Shown here: in pieces, positions 9,180 through 17,220 of the stretch
Position numbering within the stretch: the stretch's first letter is position 1
Layout: every line of letters starts with the position of its first letter
Assembly (NCBI RefSeq): GCF_001642575.1
Contig: NZ_LXNG01000003.1
Coordinates: forward strand, 62,001-126,000
DNA from: Xanthomonas floridensis
GTDB lineage: Bacteria; Pseudomonadota; Gammaproteobacteria; Xanthomonadales; Xanthomonadaceae
DNA: 64,000 bases
Direction: 5' to 3'
Made by a program: the position numbers and the translations under genes
The notes under the pieces: model-generated
What the model was told of the DNA's origin: nothing
Databases searched by the model: none
What the model saw: only the letters and a program-made list of their open reading frames with translations

Positions 9180-9575
9180 GTGAGCACTCGCTTTTATGCC
9201 TTGGCACTGTTCCTCCCGATCTTGGCGCATGCAGGCAATGGCATGTCCACGGTGCCGGACCGCTTTGATGGTCAGTGGACTGGCAGCGCCGAGTCTTGTA
9301 GGTCGGACGCAGACGAGTTGACGCTGCGCATTGCGGCCGGGCATATCACCTACTGGGAGAGTGACGGCCCAATCAGGGCGGTTGTGGTTCGGGGAGATGC
9401 GGAGATTGCGTTGATCGTCCAGCTCTTGGGTGAGGGCAATACGTGGCTGTCCACTCCACAGTTCACGCTGTCCCCAGGCGGGATGCAGTTGACGGACACG
9501 GTGACCGTGCCAGGGAAGACATTGGTTCCTTACAAGTCCCCAGATGCCGTGCGCACGCGGCTTGGGACTGTTTAG
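9180..9575 (+). CDS. Small exported protein of unknown function
   Basis: A 131-residue protein beginning with GTG preceded by a purine-rich AAGGGGGG ribosome-binding site. The N-terminus 'FYALALFLPILAHAG' looks like a signal peptide. The mature part has 'FDGQWTGSAESC' and alternating beta-like segments, as seen in small periplasmic beta-barrel-type proteins. I do not recognise a named family. It follows dinG by 135 bases and is probably separately transcribed. Confidence 0.65.
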   Translation: MSTRFYALALFLPILAHAGNGMSTVPDRFDGQWTGSAESCRSDADELTLRIAAGHITYWESDGPIRAVVVRGDAEIALIVQLLGEGNTWLSTPQFTLSPGGMQLTDTVTVPGKTLVPYKSPDAVRTRLGTV

Positions 9576-9870
9576 GAGCTGCCTGCTTCATGAGCTGGCT
9601 GAAGTGAGGCAGTGAATAACTCCAGGCAACAGCCTTGCGTCGCAGCATCCGTGCATCGTCGTCGGCAGTTATGTCATGCAATGCGAACACTGATAACGCC
9701 GCGCCGCCCCGGAGAGCGTTGTGATCTGCAACACGCTGCCACATCGAAAGCGATGCATATCACGCAACGCAGTCATCATCATGTTCGCCTATCGTAGCGA
9801 TCAGAACTAACGACTTCTCACGCTACGGCCTGCTGGCCATGATTCAGCTCCCTCAACACGAGCTGACGCC

Positions 9871-11394
9871 ATGCGCCCTGGATCCCTCATGGTGCTAGCC
9901 CTGCTAGCCCCCACGCTGATCGCCCCGCCGGTCTTTGCCCAATCCGTTCTGACCCGCGACAACGGCGCCAAGGTGGGCGACAACCAGAATTCGCAGACCG
10001 CGGGCGCCACCGGCCCGACCTTGCTGCAGGACGTGCAGCTGATCCAGAAACTGCAGCGTTTCGATCGCGAGCGTATTCCCGAGCGTGTGGTGCATGCGCG
10101 CGGCACCGGCGTCAAAGGCGAATTCACCGCCACCGCCGATCTGTCCAACCTGACCAAGGCCAAGGTGTTCAGCGCCGGCGAGAAGACTCCGGTGTTCGTG
10201 CGCTTTTCATCGGTGGTGCACGGCAATCATTCGCCGGAAACGCTGCGCGACCCGCATGGTTTCGCGACCAAGTTCTATACCAGCGAAGGCAACTGGGATC
10301 TGGTCGGCAACAACTTCCCGACCTTCTTCATCCGCGATGCGATCAAGTTCCCCGACATGGTCCATGCGTTCAAGCCGGACCCGCGCACCAACCTGGACGA
10401 CGACTCGCGTCGCTTCGATTTCTTCTCGCACGTGCCAGAAAGCACCCGCACGCTGACCCTGTTGTACTCCAATGAAGGCACGCCCGCCGGCTACCGCTTC
10501 ATGGACGGCAATGGCGTGCACGCCTACAAGCTGGTCAACGCGCAGGGCGAGGTACATTACGTCAAGTTCCATTGGAAGACGCTGCAGGGCATCAAGAACC
10601 TCGATCCCAAGCAGGTTGCCGCGGTCCAGTCCAAGGACTACAGCCACCTGACCAACGATCTGGTCGGTGCGATCAAGAAGGGCGATTTCCCGAAGTGGGA
10701 CCTGTACGTGCAGGTGCTCAAGCCCGAAGACCTGGCCAAGTTCGATTTCGACCCGCTCGATGCCACCAAGATCTGGCCGGATGTGCCGGAGCAGAAGGTC
10801 GGCCAGATGGTGTTGAACAAGAACGTCGACAACTTCTTCCAGGAAACCGAGCAGGTCGCGATGGCGCCGGCCAACCTGGTGCCGGGTATCGAGCCGTCTG
10901 AAGATCGTCTGTTGCAGGGCCGTATCTTCTCCTATGCCGACACCCAGCTGTATCGCATCGGTGCCAACGGGCTGAGCCTGCCGGTCAACCGCCCGCGCGT
11001 GGCCGTCAATAACGGCAACCAGGATGGCGAAGGCAATAACGGCCACACCACCAGCGGCGTGAACTACGAGCCGAGCCGCCTGGAGCCGCGTCCGCAGGAC
11101 ACCGCCGCACGCTACAGCGAATTGCCGCTGTCGGGCACCACGCAGCAGGCCAAGATCACCCGCGAGCAGAACTTCAAGCAGGCCGGTGAGTTGTACCGCT
11201 CCTACAGCAAGAAGGATCGTGCCGATCTGGTGCAGAGCTTCGGCGAGTCGCTGGCCACCACCGATACCGAGAGCAAGCACCTGGTGCTGTCGTTCCTGTA
11301 CAAGGCCGACCCCGAGTACGGCACTGGCGTGACCCGCGTTGCCAAGGGCGACCTGGCGCGCGTCAAGCAGCTGGCCTCCAGCCTGCAGGATTGA
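9871..11394 (+). CDS. katB: Exported monofunctional haem catalase (KatB-like)
   Basis: A 507-residue catalase that disproportionates hydrogen peroxide. It has a signal peptide (cleavage near Ala23), so it should act in the periplasm. Catalytic residues are visible: distal His75 in 'ERVVHARGTG', Asn148 in 'VGNNFPTFFIRD', and the proximal haem ligand Tyr355 with Arg351 in 'RIFSYADTQLYRIG'. The length and clade resemble Pseudomonas KatB-type enzymes. It is followed by an ankyrin-repeat gene after 57 bases, an arrangement like the katB-ankB operon of Pseudomonas aeruginosa. OxyR control is likely by family, but I did not find a convincing OxyR site in the 295-base upstream gap. The gene symbol is by analogy. 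Confidence 0.93.
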   Translation: MRPGSLMVLALLAPTLIAPPVFAQSVLTRDNGAKVGDNQNSQTAGATGPTLLQDVQLIQKLQRFDRERIPERVVHARGTGVKGEFTATADLSNLTKAKVFSAGEKTPVFVRFSSVVHGNHSPETLRDPHGFATKFYTSEGNWDLVGNNFPTFFIRDAIKFPDMVHAFKPDPRTNLDDDSRRFDFFSHVPESTRTLTLLYSNEGTPAGYRFMDGNGVHAYKLVNAQGEVHYVKFHWKTLQGIKNLDPKQVAAVQSKDYSHLTNDLVGAIKKGDFPKWDLYVQVLKPEDLAKFDFDPLDATKIWPDVPEQKVGQMVLNKNVDNFFQETEQVAMAPANLVPGIEPSEDRLLQGRIFSYADTQLYRIGANGLSLPVNRPRVAVNNGNQDGEGNNGHTTSGVNYEPSRLEPRPQDTAARYSELPLSGTTQQAKITREQNFKQAGELYRSYSKKDRADLVQSFGESLATTDTESKHLVLSFLYKADPEYGTGVTRVAKGDLARVKQLASSLQD

Positions 11395-11451
11395 TCCATC
11401 CGACGGCATCGCGGCCATGCCGCGGTGCCGTCCCCGTTTTGGGAGAGCGAT

Positions 11452-12027
11452 ATGCGCACCCTGCTGTTGGTCATGCTGAGCGCCCTGTGCGCGCCAGCCA
11501 TCGCTGCCTCGCCGTCTGCCACGCCCGCAGCGCCCACGTCATCCACGTCAAGCCCAGAGCAGATCAAGCGGCAGCTGCGCGAGTACTTCTTCGATGCCGC
11601 GCGCGAAGGGCGCCAGGACATGCTGGCCGAATTCATCCGCTCGCACTACGACCTCAACACCCGCGACGAGAAAGGCTATACCGCGTTGATCCTGGCGGCC
11701 TACCACGGCCAGCGCCCGGCGGTGGAACAGTTGCTCAGCGCCGGCGCCGACCCCTGCGCGCAGGACAAGCGCGGCAACACCGCCCTGATGGGTGCCATCT
11801 TCAAGGGCGAGCTGGCGATCGCCAGGCGCCTGATGCAGGCCGATTGCGCGCCCGACCAGCGCAACAACGCCGGCCAGACTGCGGCCATGTATGCCGCACT
11901 GTTCCAGCGCACCGACGTGCTCAAGGATCTGGCCGCCAAGGGCGCGGATCTCAGCCTCAAGGACGGGCAGGGCAACGACGTGACCAAGCTGCAACGCGGC
12001 GAGTTCGCCACCGCCCCGGCACGCTGA
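11452..12027 (+). CDS. Exported ankyrin-repeat protein, catalase partner
   Basis: A 191-residue protein with a signal peptide ('LLLVMLSALCAPAIAAS') and about four ankyrin repeats from residue 50 onwards, recognisable by 'GYTALILAAYHGQRPAVEQLL', 'GNTALMGAIFKGELAIARRLM' and 'GQTAAMYAALF'. The ATG at 11452 has a GGGAGAG ribosome-binding site. Its position directly after the exported catalase matches katB-ankB of Pseudomonas, where the ankyrin protein is needed for full catalase activity or stability. The same role here is an inference. Confidence 0.85.
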   Translation: MRTLLLVMLSALCAPAIAASPSATPAAPTSSTSSPEQIKRQLREYFFDAAREGRQDMLAEFIRSHYDLNTRDEKGYTALILAAYHGQRPAVEQLLSAGADPCAQDKRGNTALMGAIFKGELAIARRLMQADCAPDQRNNAGQTAAMYAALFQRTDVLKDLAAKGADLSLKDGQGNDVTKLQRGEFATAPAR

Positions 12028-12572
12028 GCCGGCACCACCGCAGCTATCGTACGGGCATGCGTGTCTCGGCACTGGCTCTCCCGCGCAAGTTGCAGGCAAC
12101 GCCGCGCCGCATCCCGGGACCATGTATCGATCGTTTGCCGGATGTCGCTCCCCCGACAAGGTCTAAAACGCACGGGAGCTGGCTGCATCGAGCCGAAGCG
12201 ACAACGCATCCAGCGTGGACAGCCCGCATCGGCAGGCGCCTGCCGCGCTCAAGCAACAGCTTCTGCCGTGGCGGCATCGTTTGGGCGACAGCGCTACCCC
12301 CGACGCGCACAGGGATTTTGCAGTGCAACATCGCCTGTTTTAGCACTGTCGGTTTTCCGCCGCGCCTGCGTTGGAACTCTGGCGAATGTGGTGATTCCGC
12401 TGCTTGCAAGTCAGGGAGTTTCTGACGCGAAAAGCCTTGTGCGCCAAGGCTTTGACAGAAAACTGAGCGTGCGCTGACTTGTGTTGAGTCGGCCGAAAAA
12501 AAGCGCAGAAAACAGTTCAAGAACGGGCCGGGAACGCCGATGCTTCAGCCATCGCAGCCTGGAACCCCCGCC
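12028..12572. other. Intergenic region with one perfect hairpin
   Basis: No gene is supported in this 545-base gap. The one clear structure is the hairpin at 12431-12453, listed separately. Confidence 0.5.
12431..12453. other. Perfect inverted repeat/hairpin
   Basis: AAAGCCTTG and CAAGGCTTT form a 9-bp perfect stem with a 5-base loop. The stem begins with three A and ends with three T in an AT-richer pocket. There is no long T-tract, so it is at best a weak terminator on either strand. Confidence 0.4.
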
Positions 12573-12797
12573 ATGAAGATCGATCCCTCCATCCCTTTCC
12601 TGATGTCGCTGCTGGCCATGGTGCTGTGCACCGCAACCGCCGTCGTCGCGCTGGTGTTCGGCCAGGTGCACGTGCTGGCAACCTCGTGGAGCTTCTACGC
12701 GGTGATGGGGACCTCGCTGATCGTGCTGGCTGCCTCGTACCACGCCCTCGGCAAGCCGCTGAGCGCCGAAGAGCGTGTGGGTTTCCGTAATCCGTAA
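12573..12797 (+). CDS. Small two-helix membrane protein
   Basis: A 74-residue protein with two hydrophobic helices ('FLMSLLAMVLCTATAVVALVF' and 'FYAVMGTSLIVLAASYHAL') and a short polar tail. No named family is recognised. The ATG at 12573 is preferred over one at 12540, because the GGAA six to ten bases before it can act as a ribosome-binding site and the upstream residues are proline-rich and unlikely. It is convergent with the broken NIPSNAP gene. Confidence 0.6.
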   Translation: MKIDPSIPFLMSLLAMVLCTATAVVALVFGQVHVLATSWSFYAVMGTSLIVLAASYHALGKPLSAEERVGFRNP

Positions 12798-12833
12798 TTG
12801 CACCTGGGTCCGGGGAGTGGGTGCGCAACGCGC

Positions 12834-13138
12834 CTATCCGGGCACCGGACGAAAGAAGCTGCGTTCGTAACTGATGATGCAACGCGTTCGCTCCGCATAG
12901 GCGAACGCCGCCAGGCACTGCGCATCCTGCAGCGATGCCTCCCGATAGCGCGCGTACTCGGCGAGCGAGGGAAACGAAAACAGCGCCAGGGCGATGGTGT
13001 TCGCCCCTTCCGAGGGCAGGAAGTAGCGTGATGCTGGCCGCCGAAGCGCGTCACCAGCGGAATCCACAAGCCGGCGTAATGTTCGAATTCGGCCAACTGA
13101 TACGGGCCGATCACATAGCGCAGCGAACAGGTGATCCT
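12834..13138 (-). pseudogene. NIPSNAP-family protein, frameshifted
   Basis: Two minus-strand frames join into one NIPSNAP-like protein of about 100 residues. The upstream frame gives 'LRYVIGPYQLAEFEHYAGLW' and runs to 'TRFGGQHH'. The downstream frame continues with 'YFLPSEGANTIALALFSFPS' and ends 'RCIISYERSFFRPVPG'. The break is near 13026, where CAC-GC-TAC appears instead of the expected CAC-GGC-TAC, so one G seems to be missing. No ATG opens the reconstructed frame: the codon before 'ITCSLRY' is AGG, and the first in-frame start is a GTG at 13114. NIPSNAP proteins are small ferredoxin-fold (dimeric alpha-beta barrel) proteins of uncertain function. Either a genuine decay or a sequencing error would explain the pattern. 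Confidence 0.75.
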
Positions 13139-13262
13139 CCATCGCCTTCGGCGAACGGGGCGCCCCGCATGCCATGCCGCACTGCCGCAGATTCATCGAC
13201 GCCCGTGTAAGCTATTGATCCTGCTTTGCATTCCAATGGCTGCCTGCCGCGGCCGACCGTCA

Positions 13263-14267
13263 ATGACCGCTGCTTCCGATCGTTACGCCGCCTCCCTGCG
13301 TCTGTCCGTCGCCCCGATGATGGATTGGACCGACCGCCACTGCCGGGTGTTTCACCGCCTGCTGGCGCCGTCGGCCCGCCTGTATACCGAAATGGTGCAT
13401 GCCAATGCGGTGATCCATGGCGATCGCGCCCGGCTGATCGGTTTCGATCCGGTGGAGCACCCGCTGGCGCTGCAGCTTGGTGGCAGCGAGCCGGCTCTGC
13501 TGGCGCAGGCTGCCGCCATCGCCCAGGACTGGGGCTACGACGAGATCAACCTCAATTGCGGCTGCCCGTCCGACCGGGTGCAGGCCGGCCGCTTCGGTGC
13601 CTGCCTCATGCGCGAGCCGGCACTGGTGGCCGACTGCGTCGCGGCCATGCGCGCTGCCACCGATCTGCCGATCACGGTCAAATGCCGGCTCGGCGTGGAC
13701 GACGATGACGACTACGCGGTGTTCGCCAGCTTTGTCGACCAGGTGGTCGCCGCCGGTGCGGCGATGGTGGTGGTGCACGCCCGCAATGCCTGGCTCAAGG
13801 GCCTGTCGCCGAAGGAAAACCGCGAGGTTCCGCCGCTGCGCTACGACTGGGCCTATCGGCTCAAGCGCGAGCGCCCCGGGCTGCCGGTGGTGCTCAATGG
13901 CGGCATTGCGGCCGTCGACGCTGCCCTGGCGCACCTGCAGCAGACCGACGGCGTCATGCTCGGGCGCGCCGCTTATCACGACCCTTACTTGCTGCATCAG
14001 CTGGATGCGGCCTTGCATCAGCGTCCGCCGCAGTCGCGTGAGTCGCTGCTGCGTGCGCTGCAACCCTACGTGGACTCCCAATTGGCGCAGGGCCTGGCGT
14101 TGAAGCACATCACCCGGCACGTGCTGGGGCTGTTCCATGGCCAGCCCGGCGGGCGGGCCTTCCGCCAGGTGTTGAGCGAGGGCGCACATCGCCCCGGAGC
14201 CGGCTGGGAGCTGGTTGAGCAGGCCCTGCAGCGCACCGATAGCCGGCCCTGGCGCGTCGTGGCCTGA
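13263..14267 (+). CDS. dusA: tRNA-dihydrouridine(20/20a) synthase
   Basis: A 334-residue flavoenzyme that reduces uridines 20/20a in the tRNA D-loop. The FMN/substrate motifs are clear: 'VAPMMDWTDRHCRVFHR' near the N-terminus (DusA subtype), 'EINLNCGCPSDRV' with the catalytic cysteine in 'NCGCPS', 'VKCRLGVDD', 'VVHARNAWLKGLSP' and 'NGGI'. The length is normal. The ATG at 13263 gives the usual short leader before 'RLSVAPMMDW'; an ATG at 13236 would add nine residues and cannot be excluded. The gene starts about 125 bases from the 5' end of the broken NIPSNAP gene, in divergent orientation. Confidence 0.95.
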   Translation: MTAASDRYAASLRLSVAPMMDWTDRHCRVFHRLLAPSARLYTEMVHANAVIHGDRARLIGFDPVEHPLALQLGGSEPALLAQAAAIAQDWGYDEINLNCGCPSDRVQAGRFGACLMREPALVADCVAAMRAATDLPITVKCRLGVDDDDDYAVFASFVDQVVAAGAAMVVVHARNAWLKGLSPKENREVPPLRYDWAYRLKRERPGLPVVLNGGIAAVDAALAHLQQTDGVMLGRAAYHDPYLLHQLDAALHQRPPQSRESLLRALQPYVDSQLAQGLALKHITRHVLGLFHGQPGGRAFRQVLSEGAHRPGAGWELVEQALQRTDSRPWRVVA

Positions 14268-14512
14268 GTGGCCCGGCACTTGCATTAGCTGAACGGGTGG
14301 CCCGGATGTTTCCGGTTTGAACAGTTTTCCCGGCTTGCCCAGGTGGTGGGACCGCCTGTCGATAAGGGGGACACCTCGTGTCGATATTCATTTCACTGAA
14401 TGGCGTTAACACGAAGCTAAAAAGTTCAGATCGGATTCACCCCCCAAAATCAAGAATTTGGCTCAATTTCGGGTTCCAGCTGCAGTGTGATGCGCGGCCG
14501 GTTTCACGAATT

Positions 14513-14541
14513 TTGAATGTTCCTGAACAACCCGCTAGGAT
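14513..14541 (+). promoter_or_regulatory. Sigma-70-type promoter for the secreted leader gene of phoPQ
   Basis: TTGAAT (14513-14518), a 17-base spacer and TAGGAT (14536-14541) make a good sigma-70 promoter in an AT-rich stretch unlike the surrounding DNA. Transcription would begin close to 14548, the GTG start of the next gene, implying a leaderless or nearly leaderless mRNA. Confidence 0.55.
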
Positions 14542-14547
14542 CCAGTT

Positions 14548-14910
14548 GTGACCCATCCCCTCAGCCGCGCTCGCTCTGTTGTCCTGGTTGCCCTCTGGGC
14601 TGCCATGGCTGCGCCGTCGGCGTGGAGTCAGGGCTACCCGCCGATGGGGCAGGGCGGGCGCGAGGCGATGCCGGCATCGGCGCGCGGTGGCAGCCGCACC
14701 CTGTCGGACACGATCCGCCACGTACAACGGTCCACCGGTGGACAGATCCTGGGTGCAGAGCGCGTGCCGTTCGACGGCGGCAACCTCAATCGGGTCAAGT
14801 ACATGAAGGACGGTCGCGTGCACACCGTGTACGAACCGGAGCAGACCCAGGCTGCGCCACCGCGCAACCCGGCTGCGCCCGATGTGCCACCACGCGACGA
14901 TAACCACTGA
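14548..14910 (+). CDS. Small exported protein upstream of phoP
   Basis: A 120-residue protein starting with GTG at the predicted transcription start. It has a signal peptide ('SVVLVALWAAMAAPSAWSQ') and a mature domain with 'LSDTIRHVQRSTGGQILGAE' followed by 'VKYMKDGRVHTVYEP', reminiscent of PepSY-type folds. The C-terminus is proline-rich. It lies 71 bases before phoP in the same direction, so it probably belongs to the same regulatory unit and may modulate the sensor in the periplasm. That role is an inference. Confidence 0.75.
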   Translation: MTHPLSRARSVVLVALWAAMAAPSAWSQGYPPMGQGGREAMPASARGGSRTLSDTIRHVQRSTGGQILGAERVPFDGGNLNRVKYMKDGRVHTVYEPEQTQAAPPRNPAAPDVPPRDDNH

Positions 14911-14981
14911 ACGTAGATAGTCCCACGTTCAGTCTCATAAATTCCCCGGCCGCCGGCCGATAACGTAACTAGGGAGAGTGC

Positions 14982-15665
14982 ATGCGTATTCTTTTGGTCG
15001 AAGACGAAGCTCCGCTGCGCGAGACCCTTGCCGCGCGCCTGAAGCGTGAAGGCTTTGCTGTCGACGCTGCACAAGACGGCGAAGAAGGCCTCTACATGGG
15101 CCGCGAAGTGCCGTTCGACGTCGGCATCATCGATCTGGGCCTGCCCAAGATGTCGGGCATGGAACTGATCAAGGCGCTGCGCGACGAAGGCAAGAAATTC
15201 CCGGTGCTGATCCTGACCGCGCGTTCCAGCTGGCAGGACAAGGTCGAAGGCCTCAAGCAGGGTGCCGACGATTACCTGGTCAAGCCGTTCCATGTCGAGG
15301 AGCTGCTGGCGCGCGTCAACGCGTTGCTGCGTCGTGCGGCTGGCTGGAGCAAGCCGACGCTGGAATGCGGCCCGGTGGCGCTGGATCTGGCGGCACAAAC
15401 GGTCAGCGTCAACGGTGCCAATGTCGATCTGACCAGCTACGAGTACAAGGTGCTGGAATACCTGATGATGCACGCCGGCGAACTGGTCTCCAAGGCCGAC
15501 CTCACCGAGCACATTTATCAGCAGGATTTCGACCGGGACTCCAATGTACTGGAAGTGTTCATCGGCCGCCTGCGCAAGAAGCTCGACCCCGATGGTGAGC
15601 TGAAGCCGATCGAGACCGTACGCGGCCGCGGCTACCGCTTCGCCATCCCGCGTACCGAAGGCTGA
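14982..15665 (+). CDS. phoP: OmpR-family response regulator PhoP
   Basis: A 227-residue two-domain regulator. The receiver domain has the acidic pocket 'VEDEA', phospho-acceptor Asp51 in 'IIDLGLPK' and Lys101 in 'YLVKPF'. The C-terminal winged helix ends with 'IETVRGRGYRFA'. The closest family is PhoP, which responds to low divalent cations and cationic peptides and, in plant-pathogenic xanthomonads, affects virulence. An AGGGAGAG ribosome-binding site precedes the ATG. The sensor gene follows after 29 bases. Assignment to PhoP rather than another OmpR regulator rests on the sequence, the partner and the context. Confidence 0.9.
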   Translation: MRILLVEDEAPLRETLAARLKREGFAVDAAQDGEEGLYMGREVPFDVGIIDLGLPKMSGMELIKALRDEGKKFPVLILTARSSWQDKVEGLKQGADDYLVKPFHVEELLARVNALLRRAAGWSKPTLECGPVALDLAAQTVSVNGANVDLTSYEYKVLEYLMMHAGELVSKADLTEHIYQQDFDRDSNVLEVFIGRLRKKLDPDGELKPIETVRGRGYRFAIPRTEG

Positions 15666-15694
15666 GGTCGCACGTCGGCAAGCAGGACGATTTC

Positions 15695-17110
15695 GTGCCG
15701 GGGCGCTCCAAATGGTACAAACGCTGGCGCCCGCGCTCCTTGCAGGCGCGCCAGCTGCTGGCCGCCAGCCTTAGCCTGGTGGCATTTCTTGCGCTGGCCG
15801 GGTACGCGCTGGATGTAGCGTTTGCCGACACCGCCGAGCGCAACCTGCGCGAGCGGTTGAAGAATTACGCCTCCGCCTACGCGGCCAATATCGATTTCGT
15901 TCGCGACGGCTCGCTGTATATCGGCGGACAGCCGCCAGACCCGCGTTTCGATGTGCCCGGTGGCGGGCTATACGTTGAAGTCGTGCGGCCGGATGAAAGC
16001 TGGACCTCGATGTCGGCCGAAGGGCCGAATATTCCGCATGGCCGCATGCTCGAGCCGCGGCAGGAAGAGTTCATCGGCCCGCTGGAGATGACCCAGATCG
16101 ACGGCAGCGTGGGCCAGTTGTATCGCTATGGCCTGGGCGTGAGCTATGTCGAGCGTGAGCACGGCGGCGAGATTCCTTACACCATCTACGTGATGGAAGA
16201 CGCCCGCTCGATGGGCGCGCAGCTGCGGGTATTCCGTGGCGCTGTGTGGTTTTACCTGGGCAGTGCCGGCGTGGTGCTGCTGGTCCTGCAGGCCTTCATC
16301 CTGCAGTGGAGCCTGCGCCCGCTGCGGCGGGTCATCAACGAGTTGACCAAGGTGCAGCGCGGCGAGATCCAGCGCATGAGCGAACAGCATCCGCGCGAAC
16401 TGGAGCCGTTGACCGACAGCATCAATGCCTTCATCGAGAGCGAGCGCGATAATCTGGAGCGCCAACGCAATACGCTGGCCGACCTGGCGCATAGCCTCAA
16501 GACGCCGATCGCGGTGCTGCGCACCCAACTGGACAGTGGTGCCTCCGAGCGCGATCTACACGAAGAAATGGACGTGCAGCTGCGTCGCATGAACGACCTG
16601 GTGTCGTATCAGCTGGCGCGCGCGGCCTCCAGCGGCCACAAGCTGTTTGCCGCGCCGCTGCCGATCGAGCCGACCGCCGAAGAAATCGTCCGCGGGTTGG
16701 AGAAGGTGTATTCGGTCAAGGGCGTGCTGTGCGAGTTCGATATCTCGCCGGAGGCGCGTTTCCATGGCGAGCCGGGTGATCTGCAGGAACTGCTCGGCAA
16801 CCTGCTGGAGAACGGCTTCAAGTGGGCGCGCAGCCGCGTGCTGCTGACCGCCCAGCCTGGGCCCACCACCGGGAGCCGGCGTGCCGGCCTGATCCTGTCG
16901 GTGGAAGACGATGGCCCCGGCATCGCGCCGGAAGATGTCGCCAAGATCCTGCAGCGTGGCGTGCGGGGCGATGAGCGCGTGCAGGGCCACGGCATCGGCA
17001 TGTCGATCGTGCAGGATTTGATCAAGGCCTACCGCGGCGAGCTGCAGGTGGTGCGTTCGCAGGAACTGGGCGGTGCCCGCTTCGATGTGACCCTGCCGCC
17101 GGGACTGTGA
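15695..17110 (+). CDS. phoQ: Sensor histidine kinase PhoQ
   Basis: A 471-residue sensor with an N-terminal transmembrane helix ('LLAASLSLVAFLALAGYALDV'), a periplasmic domain of about 150 residues, a second helix ('AVWFYLGSAGVVLLVLQAFI'), a HAMP-like linker, and a kinase core. The phospho-accepting His266 is in 'DLAHSLKTPIAVL', and the ATP-binding boxes include 'LLGNLLENGFKWA' and 'VEDDGPGIAPED' followed by 'GHGIGMSIV'. The translation start is a GTG at 15695. It is the cognate kinase of the preceding regulator by position. The acidic periplasmic region is compatible with divalent cation sensing. Confidence 0.9.
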   Translation: MPGRSKWYKRWRPRSLQARQLLAASLSLVAFLALAGYALDVAFADTAERNLRERLKNYASAYAANIDFVRDGSLYIGGQPPDPRFDVPGGGLYVEVVRPDESWTSMSAEGPNIPHGRMLEPRQEEFIGPLEMTQIDGSVGQLYRYGLGVSYVEREHGGEIPYTIYVMEDARSMGAQLRVFRGAVWFYLGSAGVVLLVLQAFILQWSLRPLRRVINELTKVQRGEIQRMSEQHPRELEPLTDSINAFIESERDNLERQRNTLADLAHSLKTPIAVLRTQLDSGASERDLHEEMDVQLRRMNDLVSYQLARAASSGHKLFAAPLPIEPTAEEIVRGLEKVYSVKGVLCEFDISPEARFHGEPGDLQELLGNLLENGFKWARSRVLLTAQPGPTTGSRRAGLILSVEDDGPGIAPEDVAKILQRGVRGDERVQGHGIGMSIVQDLIKAYRGELQVVRSQELGGARFDVTLPPGL

Positions 17111-17220
17111 CGCCCAGCCCGGGGCGATGAACTCTTCGGCAATGGCAGCGAAGGCTCCGACAACCGTTTAACGCCTTGTGCGTTGGCTTGACCATACTGG
17201 TCCGGTTGCAGGACGTCGCG

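Noticed and set aside
9780..9870. OxyR operator upstream of the catalase gene
   Set aside because: ATCG..CGAT arms near 9790 are too short and do not match the ATAG-type spacing.
12044..12520. 158-codon minus-strand frame in an intergenic gap
   Set aside because: Arg/Gln/Gly-rich, without ribosome-binding site or motif; looks like random open frame.
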